Assembly: GCF_001748245.1 (NCBI RefSeq)
Contig: NZ_BDFO01000001.1
Location: 3,184,471 to 3,248,470, forward strand
DNA length: 64,000 bases
Direction of reading: 5' to 3'
Source of the DNA: Oligoflexus tunisiensis
GTDB taxonomy: Bacteria > Bdellovibrionota_B > Oligoflexia > Oligoflexales > Oligoflexaceae
The position numbers and the translations under genes were made by a program. Below the pieces are notes generated by a model. The model ran no database searches. It was not told where the DNA came from and was given only the letters and a program-made list of their open reading frames with translations. Below, one piece after another: positions 28,586-37,784 of this stretch. How positions within the stretch are numbered: the stretch's first letter is position 1; every line of letters starts with the position of its first letter.

Positions 28586-29827
28586 ATGTCAATCCAAGCG
28601 TTCAAGCCGGGACCTTTCACCCGTCGTCGGAAATTTCTGGCTGGTCTGGGCCTCGTGGTCCTTGTGCTGGCTGCCATCGGCTGGAAGCAGATGCAATCCA
28701 ACCCCCAGGACGCATCCAAGTTCTTCAAAGTACAAAGAAAAAACATAGCTCAGACGCTGCAGCTCTCAGGCAAGATCGTTCCGGAAAAGACCATGGTGGT
28801 GACCGCGCAACAGTCGGGGCGCATCATTTCCCTCGACGTCAAGGAAGGCGCCAAGGTTCAAGCCGGTGACCGCCTCTTCACCATGCAATTGGAAGCCGCC
28901 GGACAAACGGATCTCATGAATCTGCGCGCGCACGTCCGGGCCTTGGAGCATGAAGTCGGTTCGGCCGCAAAACTCGTCAAAAATAAGAATCTGGTTAAAG
29001 ACTTGATTGGCGTGGATCAGGTGGCTCGTGAGGAAAGTGAACTCGGAAAACTCAAACTGGAGCTGGCTTCAGCCCGGCAACGGCTCAGTATCATGGAAGC
29101 CAATCTGGGACTGGCCCAGGCGGAACCCACGGTGCGGAAGTCGGCCGTCTCGACTGGACTCGTCTATGTGCGTTCGCCGATCGAAGGGATTGTCACGCTT
29201 GTGGATAAAAGGCCCGGTGACTTTGTTCTGGGTGGCGCTGGCATGAGCGCCGGCGTCTCGGAAATCGGCGGGAGCAACGAGCGCATGGTGATGGTGGTCG
29301 CGGATATGACCAATATTCAGGTGAAGATCAAGGTCATGGAAGCGGATTTGCGTTTCGTCAAGGCCGGTCTGCCGGTCAAGGTGCGGTTGGATGCTTATCC
29401 GGATGTGGCCTACGACGGTCGCGTGGAACAGATCGGGGGCCAGGGCCGCGCGGAATCCAAGGCGGGTTACACCTATTTCGATGTTTATGTGGGCATCCAT
29501 CAAAAGGATGCGCGCCTCCTGCCTGAGATGAATGCGACCGTGGATTTGATTTTCGCAGAGCAGGAAAATGCTCTGACGCTGCCTGTGTCCTGCGTGCTCA
29601 TGCTTCCCACGCAATCCTATGTGCGGCTGCCGGATGCCAAGGAAGCTTCGGGCTTTCGCTATGCACCGGTCGAAACCGGAGCGGTGAACGCTACGGATGT
29701 GCAGATCGTCTCCGGTTTGAAGGAAGGCGATCAGGTGATGGAAATCGACTTTGCCTCACCGCAGATTTTTGATGTCGCCCAGGGCACGCAAAATGCGGCT
29801 CCGAAAAAAGAGGTGGTGAAGCAGTGA
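28586..29827 (+). CDS. Periplasmic adaptor (HlyD/MacA-type) of efflux system
   Basis: 413 residues from the ATG at 28586 (AAGG 9 bases upstream; another in-frame ATG at 28577). One N-terminal membrane helix (FLAGLGLVVLVLAAIG) anchors it. A lipoyl-like domain (VVTAQQSGRIISLDVKEGAKV), a coiled-coil hairpin (about 100-165) and a beta-barrel (VYVRSPIEGIVTLV, VKIKVMEADLRFV) follow in adaptor order. It should link the inner-membrane ABC protein to the outer-membrane channel encoded next. Its stop overlaps the next start, so translation is coupled. Confidence 0.9.
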   Translation: MSIQAFKPGPFTRRRKFLAGLGLVVLVLAAIGWKQMQSNPQDASKFFKVQRKNIAQTLQLSGKIVPEKTMVVTAQQSGRIISLDVKEGAKVQAGDRLFTMQLEAAGQTDLMNLRAHVRALEHEVGSAAKLVKNKNLVKDLIGVDQVAREESELGKLKLELASARQRLSIMEANLGLAQAEPTVRKSAVSTGLVYVRSPIEGIVTLVDKRPGDFVLGGAGMSAGVSEIGGSNERMVMVVADMTNIQVKIKVMEADLRFVKAGLPVKVRLDAYPDVAYDGRVEQIGGQGRAESKAGYTYFDVYVGIHQKDARLLPEMNATVDLIFAEQENALTLPVSCVLMLPTQSYVRLPDAKEASGFRYAPVETGAVNATDVQIVSGLKEGDQVMEIDFASPQIFDVAQGTQNAAPKKEVVKQ

Positions 29828-31872
29828 AAGATTCCGCTTCGCTGATCGATATTCAGGAACTTTCCTATCGTTATGGACGTGATGCTGCCGCTTTCCTGGC
29901 TCTGAAAAATATTTCGCTGCAGATCAAACAGGGCGAATTCGTAGCCATCACCGGTGCCTCGGGTTCCGGCAAGTCCACTCTCATGAATCTTCTGGGGACT
30001 CTGGCCACCAGCCAGGAAGGTGTGTTTGCCGTGAGCGGGGAAAACACGGCGAATCTTGAGCCGGATGCCCTGGCTTCCCTGCGCAACCGTACCATCGGTT
30101 TTGTTTTTCAGCAGTTTCACCTCCTGCCGCGTCTGACCATTCTGGAAAATGTCATGCTGCCGCTTAATTACATGCAGCCGCGGCCGACCGCCACCGTGCG
30201 GGCTGAGTATCAAAAACGGGCGATGGAATTGCTGGGCCGCCTGGGGATCCAGGATCAGGCTCTGAAATTGCCGACGAGTTTGAGTGGCGGACAAAAGCAA
30301 AGAGCCGCGATTGCCCGCGCCCTGCTGCTCAACCCCGCCGTGCTCCTTGCGGATGAACCGACGGGTGCTTTGGATTCCCATAGTTCCACCGAGGTCATGA
30401 AAATTTTCGCGCAGCTTCATGCTGAAGGCCGTACGGTGATTCTGATCACGCATGATCCCGAAGTCACCCGCGTTGCGAAAAGACGCATTGAACTCAAGGA
30501 CGGTGTGATCGTCGGAGACTTTGAGCAGCCGGGAATACCCCTGGACACGGACGCAGCCCCAAAGCCTTCCACCCCTGATGTTCCCAGGCCGGGCTGGTTT
30601 TCCCAATGGCAATCGCTGGCGCCCTTGCGTCAGGCCTGGCAGGCTCTGGTGTCCTCGAAACTGCGCTCAGCCTTGACCTGCCTTGGGCTGATTATTGGTG
30701 TGACCTCGATCACGACCATGCTCACGCTGGGGACCGCGGCGCAGGATGTCATTCTCAAAATTTTCGATCGCGTCGGGGCCGACCGCATTTACATAGGGCT
30801 TGATTATCAGGCCTCCCGCACGAATACCAACGGGTATTGGCAGGGTGTGCATGTTGATCAGGATCTTCCCAGTCTGCAGGCGACCTTTGCCGACTATGGA
30901 CGCGTTTCCATGCTCTGGGGGGACTTCAATCAGAATGCTGTCGTGGGAGGAGTCTCGACCGAAGTCAAGCTCGATAGTCTTGGCAGTCTGCATGACTTTG
31001 TCGATCAAGGCCTTAAGATAACCAAGGGGCGCATGATCGCCCCCCATGAATTTGATAAAGCCGGGGCCGTGGCGCTGGTCGGTTCGGACTTTGCCGAATC
31101 GATGTTCCCCAAACACTATGCGGGTCGCTACACGAATCCCGAGTTTCCGTTGGGCGAAATCATCTCGCTGCGCGGTCGCCTGCAAACGGCGGTGACCATC
31201 GTCGGTGTGCTGGGCAAGCGGGATACCACGTTCAGCGAGAAGGATATCAATGCCCGCATCTTCGTGCCTTTATCCCTCTTGATGCATTACACCACTGACA
31301 AACGCAGCACCTGGATCTCGGTCGTTCCCAAGCCCGGCGTTTCCCATCGCTGGCTGGCGGACTCGGTGGTGCATTATCTGCGGCTGAAAACCGCCATGAA
31401 GTATCCATTCCGCGCCGAAGTTCCCGAGGAATTCATCGGCCAGATCATGCTCTTCATTACGATTTTTCAGGCCTTGACGACTCTCATCGGCGGTCTCTGC
31501 ATCCTGGTCGGTGGGATTGGGATCATGAACATCATGCTGGTCACGATCGCCGAGCGGATCAAGGAAATTGGTCTGCGCAAGGCCTTGGGCGCCACCGGCC
31601 GGGATATCGTCTGGCAGTTTCTGGTGGAATGCATGCTGCTCTGTGTGGTCTCGGGTGTGGTGGGAACCGTGATTGGCGCGGTCTTTTGCAATGTGGTGGC
31701 TCTCGTGGGTCATGCCGCGTTGCCGGAAGTGATCCCGCGGCAGCTGCTCTTGAATCCCTTGGGTTTGATCCTGGGTCTTGGCACCGCCGTCGTGTGCGGT
31801 ATGACCTTTGGAATGATGCCGGCGTTGCGCGCCTCAAAGCTTGATCCCAGCGAAGCGCTGCGAAGTGAATGA
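29824..31872 (+). CDS. MacB-like ABC transporter, fused ATPase and permease
   Basis: 682 residues, GTG start overlapping the adaptor stop (GTGA). The ATPase comes first: Walker A GASGSGKST, Q-loop FQQFHLLP, signature LSGGQKQR, Walker B VLLADEPTGALD, switch histidine LITHDPE. A MacB/FtsX permease follows: one helix near 280, a large periplasmic domain, then three C-terminal helices around GGIGIMNIMLVTIAERIKE and GLRKALGAT. MacB proteins drive export of macrolides, peptides or lipoproteins through TolC from the periplasmic side. The substrate here is unknown. The gene order adaptor, ABC, TolC-like protein makes a complete tripartite pump. Confidence 0.93.
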   Translation: MKDSASLIDIQELSYRYGRDAAAFLALKNISLQIKQGEFVAITGASGSGKSTLMNLLGTLATSQEGVFAVSGENTANLEPDALASLRNRTIGFVFQQFHLLPRLTILENVMLPLNYMQPRPTATVRAEYQKRAMELLGRLGIQDQALKLPTSLSGGQKQRAAIARALLLNPAVLLADEPTGALDSHSSTEVMKIFAQLHAEGRTVILITHDPEVTRVAKRRIELKDGVIVGDFEQPGIPLDTDAAPKPSTPDVPRPGWFSQWQSLAPLRQAWQALVSSKLRSALTCLGLIIGVTSITTMLTLGTAAQDVILKIFDRVGADRIYIGLDYQASRTNTNGYWQGVHVDQDLPSLQATFADYGRVSMLWGDFNQNAVVGGVSTEVKLDSLGSLHDFVDQGLKITKGRMIAPHEFDKAGAVALVGSDFAESMFPKHYAGRYTNPEFPLGEIISLRGRLQTAVTIVGVLGKRDTTFSEKDINARIFVPLSLLMHYTTDKRSTWISVVPKPGVSHRWLADSVVHYLRLKTAMKYPFRAEVPEEFIGQIMLFITIFQALTTLIGGLCILVGGIGIMNIMLVTIAERIKEIGLRKALGATGRDIVWQFLVECMLLCVVSGVVGTVIGAVFCNVVALVGHAALPEVIPRQLLLNPLGLILGLGTAVVCGMTFGMMPALRASKLDPSEALRSE

Positions 31873-31883
31873 AAAGGAGTCCT

Positions 31884-33287
31884 ATGTCATCGTCTTCTTC
31901 ATGGATATTGGTTCTGCTGGCGGCGCTCGCGGCGGCTCCGGGTTACGCTCAAACGAAGCGCATGCAGGATGTTGCGAAACTGCTCGGCCTTGATGCCAGC
32001 AAGGATTCCGCGGCGGCCAAGGAAGCAGAAGCGGCCATGGCGCGCCTTGTAAAACGAGGCATGGATTCGCATCCCGCTTTGAAGATCCGCGAAGCCGAAC
32101 TGCAGGCCAGCCGCGCCCGAGTTGATGCCGCACAGGGTCATTATCAGCCCACTCTCTCCGTCAATGCCAGCGCCAGGCAGGAGCAACGGCAAGACCTGAA
32201 CAACGAGGAGAAATCGCAGGCGGACGGCCACAGCATGAGCCTTGTGCTCAGGGAAAACCTGTGGCGCGGAGGGCAGGATGCCGGTCAGGTGGATCTTGCC
32301 AGGCAGGACGCGACGCTGGCCGAAATTCGGAAATTTCACGAAAGCGAAGGGCTCACGTTCCGCGTGACCGAGGCCGCGCTCGACTATAATTTCCGTTATT
32401 TTCGGCAGCTGATTGATGCGGCTTCGCTGGCCGATGCCGAGGAACTGCGTGCGCTGGCTGAACGTAAATTTCAGGCGGGCCAGGTCGGAAAAATTGATAT
32501 CCACCTGGCAGGCATGCGGGAAAGTGCGGCGCGGTCCTCCGCGGCCCGGGCTTCCATCGAAAGGCAGCAGGCTTATCATAAGCTCCTGAATGTTCTCGGC
32601 CCTCAGGAATCCCCCGAGGGTCTGAAGCAGGATATCGAGGCGCTGACCCAGGCGGCCCTTCCCCTGCCCGAGGCCTTGCCGGAACTCAAACCGGTTCCCG
32701 GACCGACCCTCATGGAAAAAAGTTCCATCGCTCAGCAAAAACGCGCGGAGATCACTCTGGATCAGAATTATCGCCGCCGCTTCATGCCGCAGATTGATCT
32801 GGTGGGCACGCTGGGACGCGATCAAAACCGAAGCTGGCTGCTCGATGATGCCGACCAAAAAGCTCTCAGCAAAGCCAACGGTACCTCGCTGCAGCTGGAA
32901 TTTTCCTGGAATCTTTGGGATCGCTCTCAGGACCACCTGATCCGCGCGGCAGCTGCAGAAAAGAATGCGGCCCATCGTGAAGTGGAGGTCGCCCGCCATG
33001 AAGTGAACATGGAAACCGAGCGTCTGCGCAACCTGATTGCGGAACTGCACCAATCGCTCGGGTACTCCCGTGCAGCCTATCAGCAGGCCGGTCAGCTCTA
33101 TGATGCGCAGCGCCGCCTCTATGAAACGGGTGTGATCGGGCTGCAGCCTCTCATGGATGCCGAACGGGAAAAGCGCGAGGCCATTGGCAACTGGCAGCAG
33201 AGCATGCACGAACTTCAGCTCAGTCTTCTCCACTGGCAGGCCCTGGAGCGGGGCTACCTGGCCTCCGGTTCCATACGCGAGGGATAG
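31884..33287 (+). CDS. TolC-family outer membrane efflux protein
   Basis: 467 residues from the ATG at 31884, chosen because AAGGAG lies just before it and the signal peptide (SSSSSWILVLLAALAAAPGYA) then starts correctly; an ATG at 31869 overlaps the ABC stop. Two repeated helical halves with long coiled coils (ALKIREAELQASRARVDAAQ early, YETGVIGLQPLMDAEREKRE late) are typical of the TolC/outer membrane efflux family, as is the pattern of a VNASARQ beta segment. It forms the outer-membrane channel of the pump encoded upstream. A terminator candidate follows at 33359. Confidence 0.9.
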   Translation: MSSSSSWILVLLAALAAAPGYAQTKRMQDVAKLLGLDASKDSAAAKEAEAAMARLVKRGMDSHPALKIREAELQASRARVDAAQGHYQPTLSVNASARQEQRQDLNNEEKSQADGHSMSLVLRENLWRGGQDAGQVDLARQDATLAEIRKFHESEGLTFRVTEAALDYNFRYFRQLIDAASLADAEELRALAERKFQAGQVGKIDIHLAGMRESAARSSAARASIERQQAYHKLLNVLGPQESPEGLKQDIEALTQAALPLPEALPELKPVPGPTLMEKSSIAQQKRAEITLDQNYRRRFMPQIDLVGTLGRDQNRSWLLDDADQKALSKANGTSLQLEFSWNLWDRSQDHLIRAAAAEKNAAHREVEVARHEVNMETERLRNLIAELHQSLGYSRAAYQQAGQLYDAQRRLYETGVIGLQPLMDAEREKREAIGNWQQSMHELQLSLLHWQALERGYLASGSIREG

Positions 33288-33358
33288 GATCCTGGAATGA
33301 CTGTCAGAAAATACACCTCTGTCGAACCCTTGGGCTATCTGACGCCAGAGTTGCTGTG

Positions 33359-33391
33359 AAAAATCATCCCGTTAAGTCTGGATGGTTTTTT
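33359..33391 (+). terminator. Rho-independent terminator candidate after efflux operon
   Basis: AAAAATCATCC pairs with GGATGGTTTTT (one G-U pair) around a 10-base loop and ends in six Ts, 72 bases after the channel gene stop. The 3' arm also reads as a sigma-54-like site (TGG at 33379, TTGCA at 33390), so the function is not certain. Confidence 0.6.
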
Positions 33392-33479
33392 GCATCATAT
33401 TGTGAAGCAACCCATTAATAAAATTGATGTCTTGTAAGAATCACGGGTGATGCTTCAACGGAGTCAAGGGGTTCTTTTT

Positions 33480-35498
33480 ATGGTTTCCTCTCTGCTGCAA
33501 CCTGTCCAAGCCTCACAGTCAACAGTAGCGATCGTGAGCTACAAAGGCCGCTTCCGGGATCGCTGGAGCCTCTTCCGCTCGCATTTCCCGCAGTGGCGGT
33601 CGGCGCCTTTGGTTCCCTTCTGGAAAAAGAGCTTTCGCTTTTTTCCCAACCATAGGTTTCAAACCCTGCTCTGGCAGATGATGGATCAGGTCGTACAAGG
33701 TCAGGAGGCGATGCTTTATGTGCTGGAGCCGAAGAACGCCAAAGGCCCGCTCCATGCCATCGCCCTGCACGAGGTGCTGGCCGCGCACGAAGACCGGTAC
33801 CAGGCTTTCCGCGCGATCAGCGAGGAGGTCGGGGCTATCTTCCACGCCGCCCACGGTCTGGATGAGCTGAAAGGCAAGGACTCCCGTTATCATATCCTGC
33901 CGCGGGATGTCATGCAGAGTGAGGTTCTCCATTCCCCTGAGGTGCAAAAATTCGTCGGCGTGATGACAGAGTCCGGCGTCGACGGTGAAAAGCTGGCCGC
34001 AAAGTATCTCAAGGAAATCATCGGGGAACGGCATTACTTTTACTCGAAGCTCGTGAATTTCGTGGTATTCAAGGCCCTGAAGCGGTTTTTCTTCCGCGTG
34101 GAACTGGAAGGCGTCGAGCGCATGCTGGAGCTGGAACGGAAGCACCAGGTGGTTTATCTGCCGACCCATCGCAGCCATATCGATTTCCTGGCGATTTCGC
34201 ATCTGCTCTATGAACATCAGATCGAAGCGCCCTATATCGCCACCAGCAATCATCTGAATTTCTTTCCGGTCAGGATCATTCAAATGGTCTCTGGCTACTT
34301 TATTCGTCGCAAGAAGATGGACCCTCTTTATAACGCGATCCTTTATCAGTACATCAACGCCATGCAGCGTTATGGCAAGCCCCATATGGTCTTTGTGGAA
34401 GGAACTCGTAGCAAAACGGGCGAGGTCCTGCAGCCCAAGGCCGGTATCGTGTCCCAGTACATCAATGCCTATGTCGAGCAGCAGGCTCGTCCCATCGTGT
34501 TTGTTCCGATCAACATCACCTATGATTTTGTGGTCGAGGGAGACTCTTATCTGGAGCATATCTTTGAATTCCGTCAGGAACGGAACGCTCTGGATGAGGA
34601 ACATAAAAAGGCTTTTGACCAGCATGTGAGTGCCCGGAAGCAGCGGAGCCTGTGGAGCAAAGCCAGAAGCCTGCTGAAAGCGATCATCAGCGCACCACCC
34701 AAGGGTAGCGCCTACCTGAAGGCCGGCGCGCCTATCTTCCTGAATGATGTTCTGGATGCGCATCGGCCGGATTGGAAATCCCTGCCTGTGACGCGAAACG
34801 AGGCCATACCTGATGCCTGGATTCGTGAACTGGCTCATCGTATCGCCCGCTATGCCTGCGTTGAGATCAATCGCATCTCGCCGCTGACGCCCGGCTCGCT
34901 GGTTGCCACGGCCCTCCTGGCCAGCCAGGGACGAGCCCTGTCGGCAGGTGAGCTGATGGCTTATGTGGATACGACCTCGGAATTCTGGGCCAAGGCCTAT
35001 GGCATGGAATTCAAACATTCGGCAGCGAGCCTGGAGGACACGCTCGCGGCCATACCTTATCTCAACCAGTGTCGCCGCCGCAGTGAACGACGTTCACCAC
35101 AGGTGACAGCCGCGCAAAGGAACCTGCGGAAGGGCGATCGACGCCAGGCACAAAAGGTCTTCCTTGCGCCGATGGATAGTCTGCGGTCGACTTATATCCG
35201 CAATAACGTGATCCATAGCTTTGTCATTCCTCACCTACTCTCGCGGCACCTCGTGAATTCCAACATGGTTTTGCGGGACGCGATCCGGGAGGATTTTTTC
35301 AGTCAGTATGAAGCCCTCAAGCAGATGTATCATCTCCCTTGGGAAGTGGACGGAGCCTGGCAGAAGATGGAGCAGTTCCTTCAGCTGTTTGAAGAAAAGG
35401 GTCTGCTCAGCCAGGGACCGGAGGCGATTCTGGTGAATCACCGCGAGGATGTGCTGACCATTCTTGGGATCTATGCGCGCTCGCTGAAGCTGGCTTGA
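33480..35498 (+). CDS. plsB: Glycerol-3-phosphate 1-O-acyltransferase (PlsB type)
   Basis: 672 residues from the ATG at 33480 (AAGGGG 8 bases upstream; the frame extends 11 codons further to a GTG). It has the PlsB acyltransferase motifs in order: HRSHIDFLAI (HX4D catalytic block), YFIRRKKMDPLY (block II), FVEGTRSKTG (block III) and IVFVPINITYD (block IV). It transfers an acyl chain from acyl-ACP or acyl-CoA to sn-glycerol-3-phosphate at the inner membrane, the first step of phospholipid synthesis. It is shorter than the E. coli enzyme (about 807) mainly at the N-terminus. No other phospholipid gene is adjacent. Confidence 0.9.
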   Translation: MVSSLLQPVQASQSTVAIVSYKGRFRDRWSLFRSHFPQWRSAPLVPFWKKSFRFFPNHRFQTLLWQMMDQVVQGQEAMLYVLEPKNAKGPLHAIALHEVLAAHEDRYQAFRAISEEVGAIFHAAHGLDELKGKDSRYHILPRDVMQSEVLHSPEVQKFVGVMTESGVDGEKLAAKYLKEIIGERHYFYSKLVNFVVFKALKRFFFRVELEGVERMLELERKHQVVYLPTHRSHIDFLAISHLLYEHQIEAPYIATSNHLNFFPVRIIQMVSGYFIRRKKMDPLYNAILYQYINAMQRYGKPHMVFVEGTRSKTGEVLQPKAGIVSQYINAYVEQQARPIVFVPINITYDFVVEGDSYLEHIFEFRQERNALDEEHKKAFDQHVSARKQRSLWSKARSLLKAIISAPPKGSAYLKAGAPIFLNDVLDAHRPDWKSLPVTRNEAIPDAWIRELAHRIARYACVEINRISPLTPGSLVATALLASQGRALSAGELMAYVDTTSEFWAKAYGMEFKHSAASLEDTLAAIPYLNQCRRRSERRSPQVTAAQRNLRKGDRRQAQKVFLAPMDSLRSTYIRNNVIHSFVIPHLLSRHLVNSNMVLRDAIREDFFSQYEALKQMYHLPWEVDGAWQKMEQFLQLFEEKGLLSQGPEAILVNHREDVLTILGIYARSLKLA

Positions 35499-35506
35499 AA
35501 GGAAAA

Positions 35507-35531
35507 GGCCGACCCCGCTTTGGGGTCGACC
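35507..35531. terminator. Bidirectional terminator between convergent genes
   Basis: A 10-bp stem with one mismatch (GGCCGACCCC and GGGGTCGACC) around GCTTT lies 8 bases after the plsB stop. Read on the minus strand it is followed by CCTTTTCCTTTC, so it should also end the thaumatin-like gene transcript. Confidence 0.7.
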
Positions 35532-35549
35532 GGTAGGATGGACCCGGTA

Positions 35550-36437
35550 TCAACCTGCAGGGCAGAAGGTGATATTCAACTGCTGCCCATTCACGCAGGA
35601 GTGAAACCCACTTTCCTCAGCTGCCGGCGGAAAGTCATCGTACGCCAGAGCATAGATTCCAGGACAGGTTTCATGTGCCCACCGCGCATAGGTATTGTAG
35701 GGTGGGTTCTTATAGTAATTCCCCGTGTTGACATTGTAGGGATCATGCAGCATGCCGCGATTGAGGGCGGCACAGTACTTGGGATTTTGACTGAAGAACG
35801 GACCGGAACATGCATAAACCTCGGCTGTGCTGGCTCCCCGTGCCCCCTGACAGTCCCCGTAACGATCCGCACATTCATTGATTCTGCCATCGAGCGCCCG
35901 ACAGTAGGCGTGATGCCGCGTGCCAGGGTCCAGGCAGAACGTGCGGGCGGAGAGACATTTGTCGGCCGTCCTGAGATGCGCGGGGCAGCCATTCAGAATC
36001 TGCGAGACAGGCCGGTTACAGCCCGCTGGACGGCAGTCTCCGCCGCCCCCGATGGAGGATACGGAGACCGGCAGTCCAACCCAATCCACATACGTGATGT
36101 TGTAATGCAGGACCTGCTCGCCATGAGGATTGCGATCGAAGGTCATTTCCACCTTTTCAATCTGATTTTGCCTGGGCCCGTTCTTATAAGCTTCGACCCG
36201 GGCCGCCGTCCAGAGGGAAGGCGCATGATAAACGCGGGTGGCCCCGGTCGTAAGCGGGGCATCATCCGGTCCCAGTACCTCCTGGGAGCCGAAGGCATGA
36301 ATCCAGAGAGTAAAGGGACAGTTGTTGCGAACCTGAATGGGAATTCGATCCGCCGTGAACTCCTCGGCCTGTCCTGAGATGGAGCCGACGAGAAGCCCTG
36401 GCAGGATCCAGCGAACCGCCTGTTTCAAAAACATCAT
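35550..36437 (-). CDS. Thaumatin-like secreted protein
   Basis: 295 residues from the ATG at 36437, which follows AAGGGGG by 6 bases; the frame extends 22 codons upstream without a signal. After the signal peptide comes IPIQVRNNCPFTLWIHA, the usual thaumatin/osmotin-like first strand. The C-terminus has CPGIYALAYDD, then FHSCVNG and LNITFCPAG, the family's closing strands with paired cysteines. At least 14 cysteines are present, so a disulfide-rich fold is expected. The central region with many short cysteine loops is not standard. Plant and fungal relatives bind or cut beta-1,3-glucans (GH152); GH64 is an alternative. With two chitinases in the window, a role against fungal walls is an attractive guess only. 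Confidence 0.72.
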   Translation of the reverse strand: MMFLKQAVRWILPGLLVGSISGQAEEFTADRIPIQVRNNCPFTLWIHAFGSQEVLGPDDAPLTTGATRVYHAPSLWTAARVEAYKNGPRQNQIEKVEMTFDRNPHGEQVLHYNITYVDWVGLPVSVSSIGGGGDCRPAGCNRPVSQILNGCPAHLRTADKCLSARTFCLDPGTRHHAYCRALDGRINECADRYGDCQGARGASTAEVYACSGPFFSQNPKYCAALNRGMLHDPYNVNTGNYYKNPPYNTYARWAHETCPGIYALAYDDFPPAAEESGFHSCVNGQQLNITFCPAG

Positions 36438-36533
36438 AGTGTACCCCCTTAAGGCAATAAAGATGCAGACAGACTCAACCTTGAGCCTGTTGTCGCGTTG
36501 CATTCAGATCGCCGGTGAAGGGGACACGGTTCG

Positions 36534-37106
36534 TCAGCCTTCATCCGACGGGGTTTGACCCGTTGTCACGTCCAGCCAGGCGGGACGCAAGCCGCTGGCG
36601 TTTTCCCGTGAGGGAATGAAAAGGTTGGTGGAACCCTGGGCATCCACAATAAAGCTCAGCTGCACGAGCTGACTTTGCAGCGCCGCATGCACCTGGTCTG
36701 TGACATCAAAACGCAGATGGTTATCCACCCAGGATGCCGGCAGGGAAAGCGGTTCACTGTCAGGCGCCGTGTTGTAGGTCACTGTCGCTTCATTCCAGTC
36801 ACCCTGCACAAGACTCAGAGTAAAATCCGGCAGTCCCGCGCCCACGGTCTGGCCAGGAAGCACGAGCCAGACCCGATCATTCGCCGTGATGCCGCTCAGA
36901 TCAAAGCCGAGCAGAGCACGGGCCTGATGATGATAACGACCGGCATCGACAGTAGCCTGGAAGCCGAAATTTTGATCGGCTACGCCTGACCCACAGCAAA
37001 GACTTTGGGAAATCAGTGAGGCATCCTTGGCCACGGGGCGCTCCCAGGCCCCTGACGTTGATGCCAGAGCAAGAGTCAGTGCTGCTGCTGTCCATGAAAG
37101 TCGCAT
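36534..37106 (-). CDS. DNRLRE-domain secreted protein
   Basis: 190 residues, AGGAG 5 bases before the ATG. Signal peptide about 1-20. The mature protein is a single beta-sandwich of the DNRLRE/CBM96-like kind: ARALLGFDLSGITANDRVWL, LSLVQGDWNEATVTYNTAP and LRFDVTDQVHAALQ are the characteristic strands. It probably binds carbohydrate; no catalytic part is attached. It lies 96 bases upstream of the thaumatin-like gene on the same strand, so the two may be co-expressed. Confidence 0.8.
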   Translation of the reverse strand: MRLSWTAAALTLALASTSGAWERPVAKDASLISQSLCCGSGVADQNFGFQATVDAGRYHHQARALLGFDLSGITANDRVWLVLPGQTVGAGLPDFTLSLVQGDWNEATVTYNTAPDSEPLSLPASWVDNHLRFDVTDQVHAALQSQLVQLSFIVDAQGSTNLFIPSRENASGLRPAWLDVTTGQTPSDEG

Positions 37107-37784
37107 TGTTTCTCCTGAGTGGTTTCAAGGCGTGCCGGTTCCTGGCCAACGCCACAGGGCGCCGCGGATGAAGACCTTCGCACGCGGGACGAATTATGAT
37201 CGTAGTTATAACAAACAAAATGGTGAACCGGGCAAGCGGTTTTTCAGCGCCGCTTTGTTAATTTTTTTCATCCCAAACTGTTGTGTCAGAGTGCTTTGAC
37301 GAATTTATCCTGGAAAGACAGCAATTTTTTCTGACGTAATTCGTACTGGCTGCAAACTAATACCGAGACGCTGGCAGCGTATGATCGAACTCCGGACATA
37401 ATCGTCTGAATTGTGACGCCCGCCGACCTTTTGAATCCTAAACCCTTGAAACCCGAGGATGTTGGGAAAGCGAACAGTGGAAAAAATTTTGGCGGAATCG
37501 GAAAAACCTGAATGAAATTTCAGGAGTCGGTCCCGCGCTTCCCGCCGGCGCCCTGTGCAGTTATGCGGATTTAGCTGGCTTTACGGCCAGTAAGGTTTGG
37601 CACTCAAATTGTATAAAGCAGAACGAACCATAAGCTAAACAGATGCTACCTTTGGCTTTTTGCAAGCTCGCGTTCTGCGTGCATGCCTCAGGGGTGGCTT
37701 GTTTCCAAAGAACAGAGTTCATACAGAACATGCTGTACTCAGGCAGCCGTGGACTGTTGCATCCATTTTCCAGGGGAGTGCGTT
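37107..37784. other. Long divergent intergenic region
   Basis: 678 bases between the DNRLRE gene and the di-haem lipoprotein gene. No frame here has a credible start and product. The part near 37200-37300 is A/T-rich with T-runs. The clear signal is a near-consensus sigma-54 promoter at 37598-37613. I found no repeat, RNA gene or riboswitch. Confidence 0.5.
37598..37613 (+). promoter_or_regulatory. Sigma-54 promoter candidate
   Basis: TGGCAC, five bases, then TTGTA. This matches the -24/-12 consensus TGGCAC-N5-TTGCA in all but one position (GC of the -12 is GT). It reads towards the di-haem lipoprotein gene starting at 37785. A sigma-54 activator gene lies at 42070. Confidence 0.5.
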
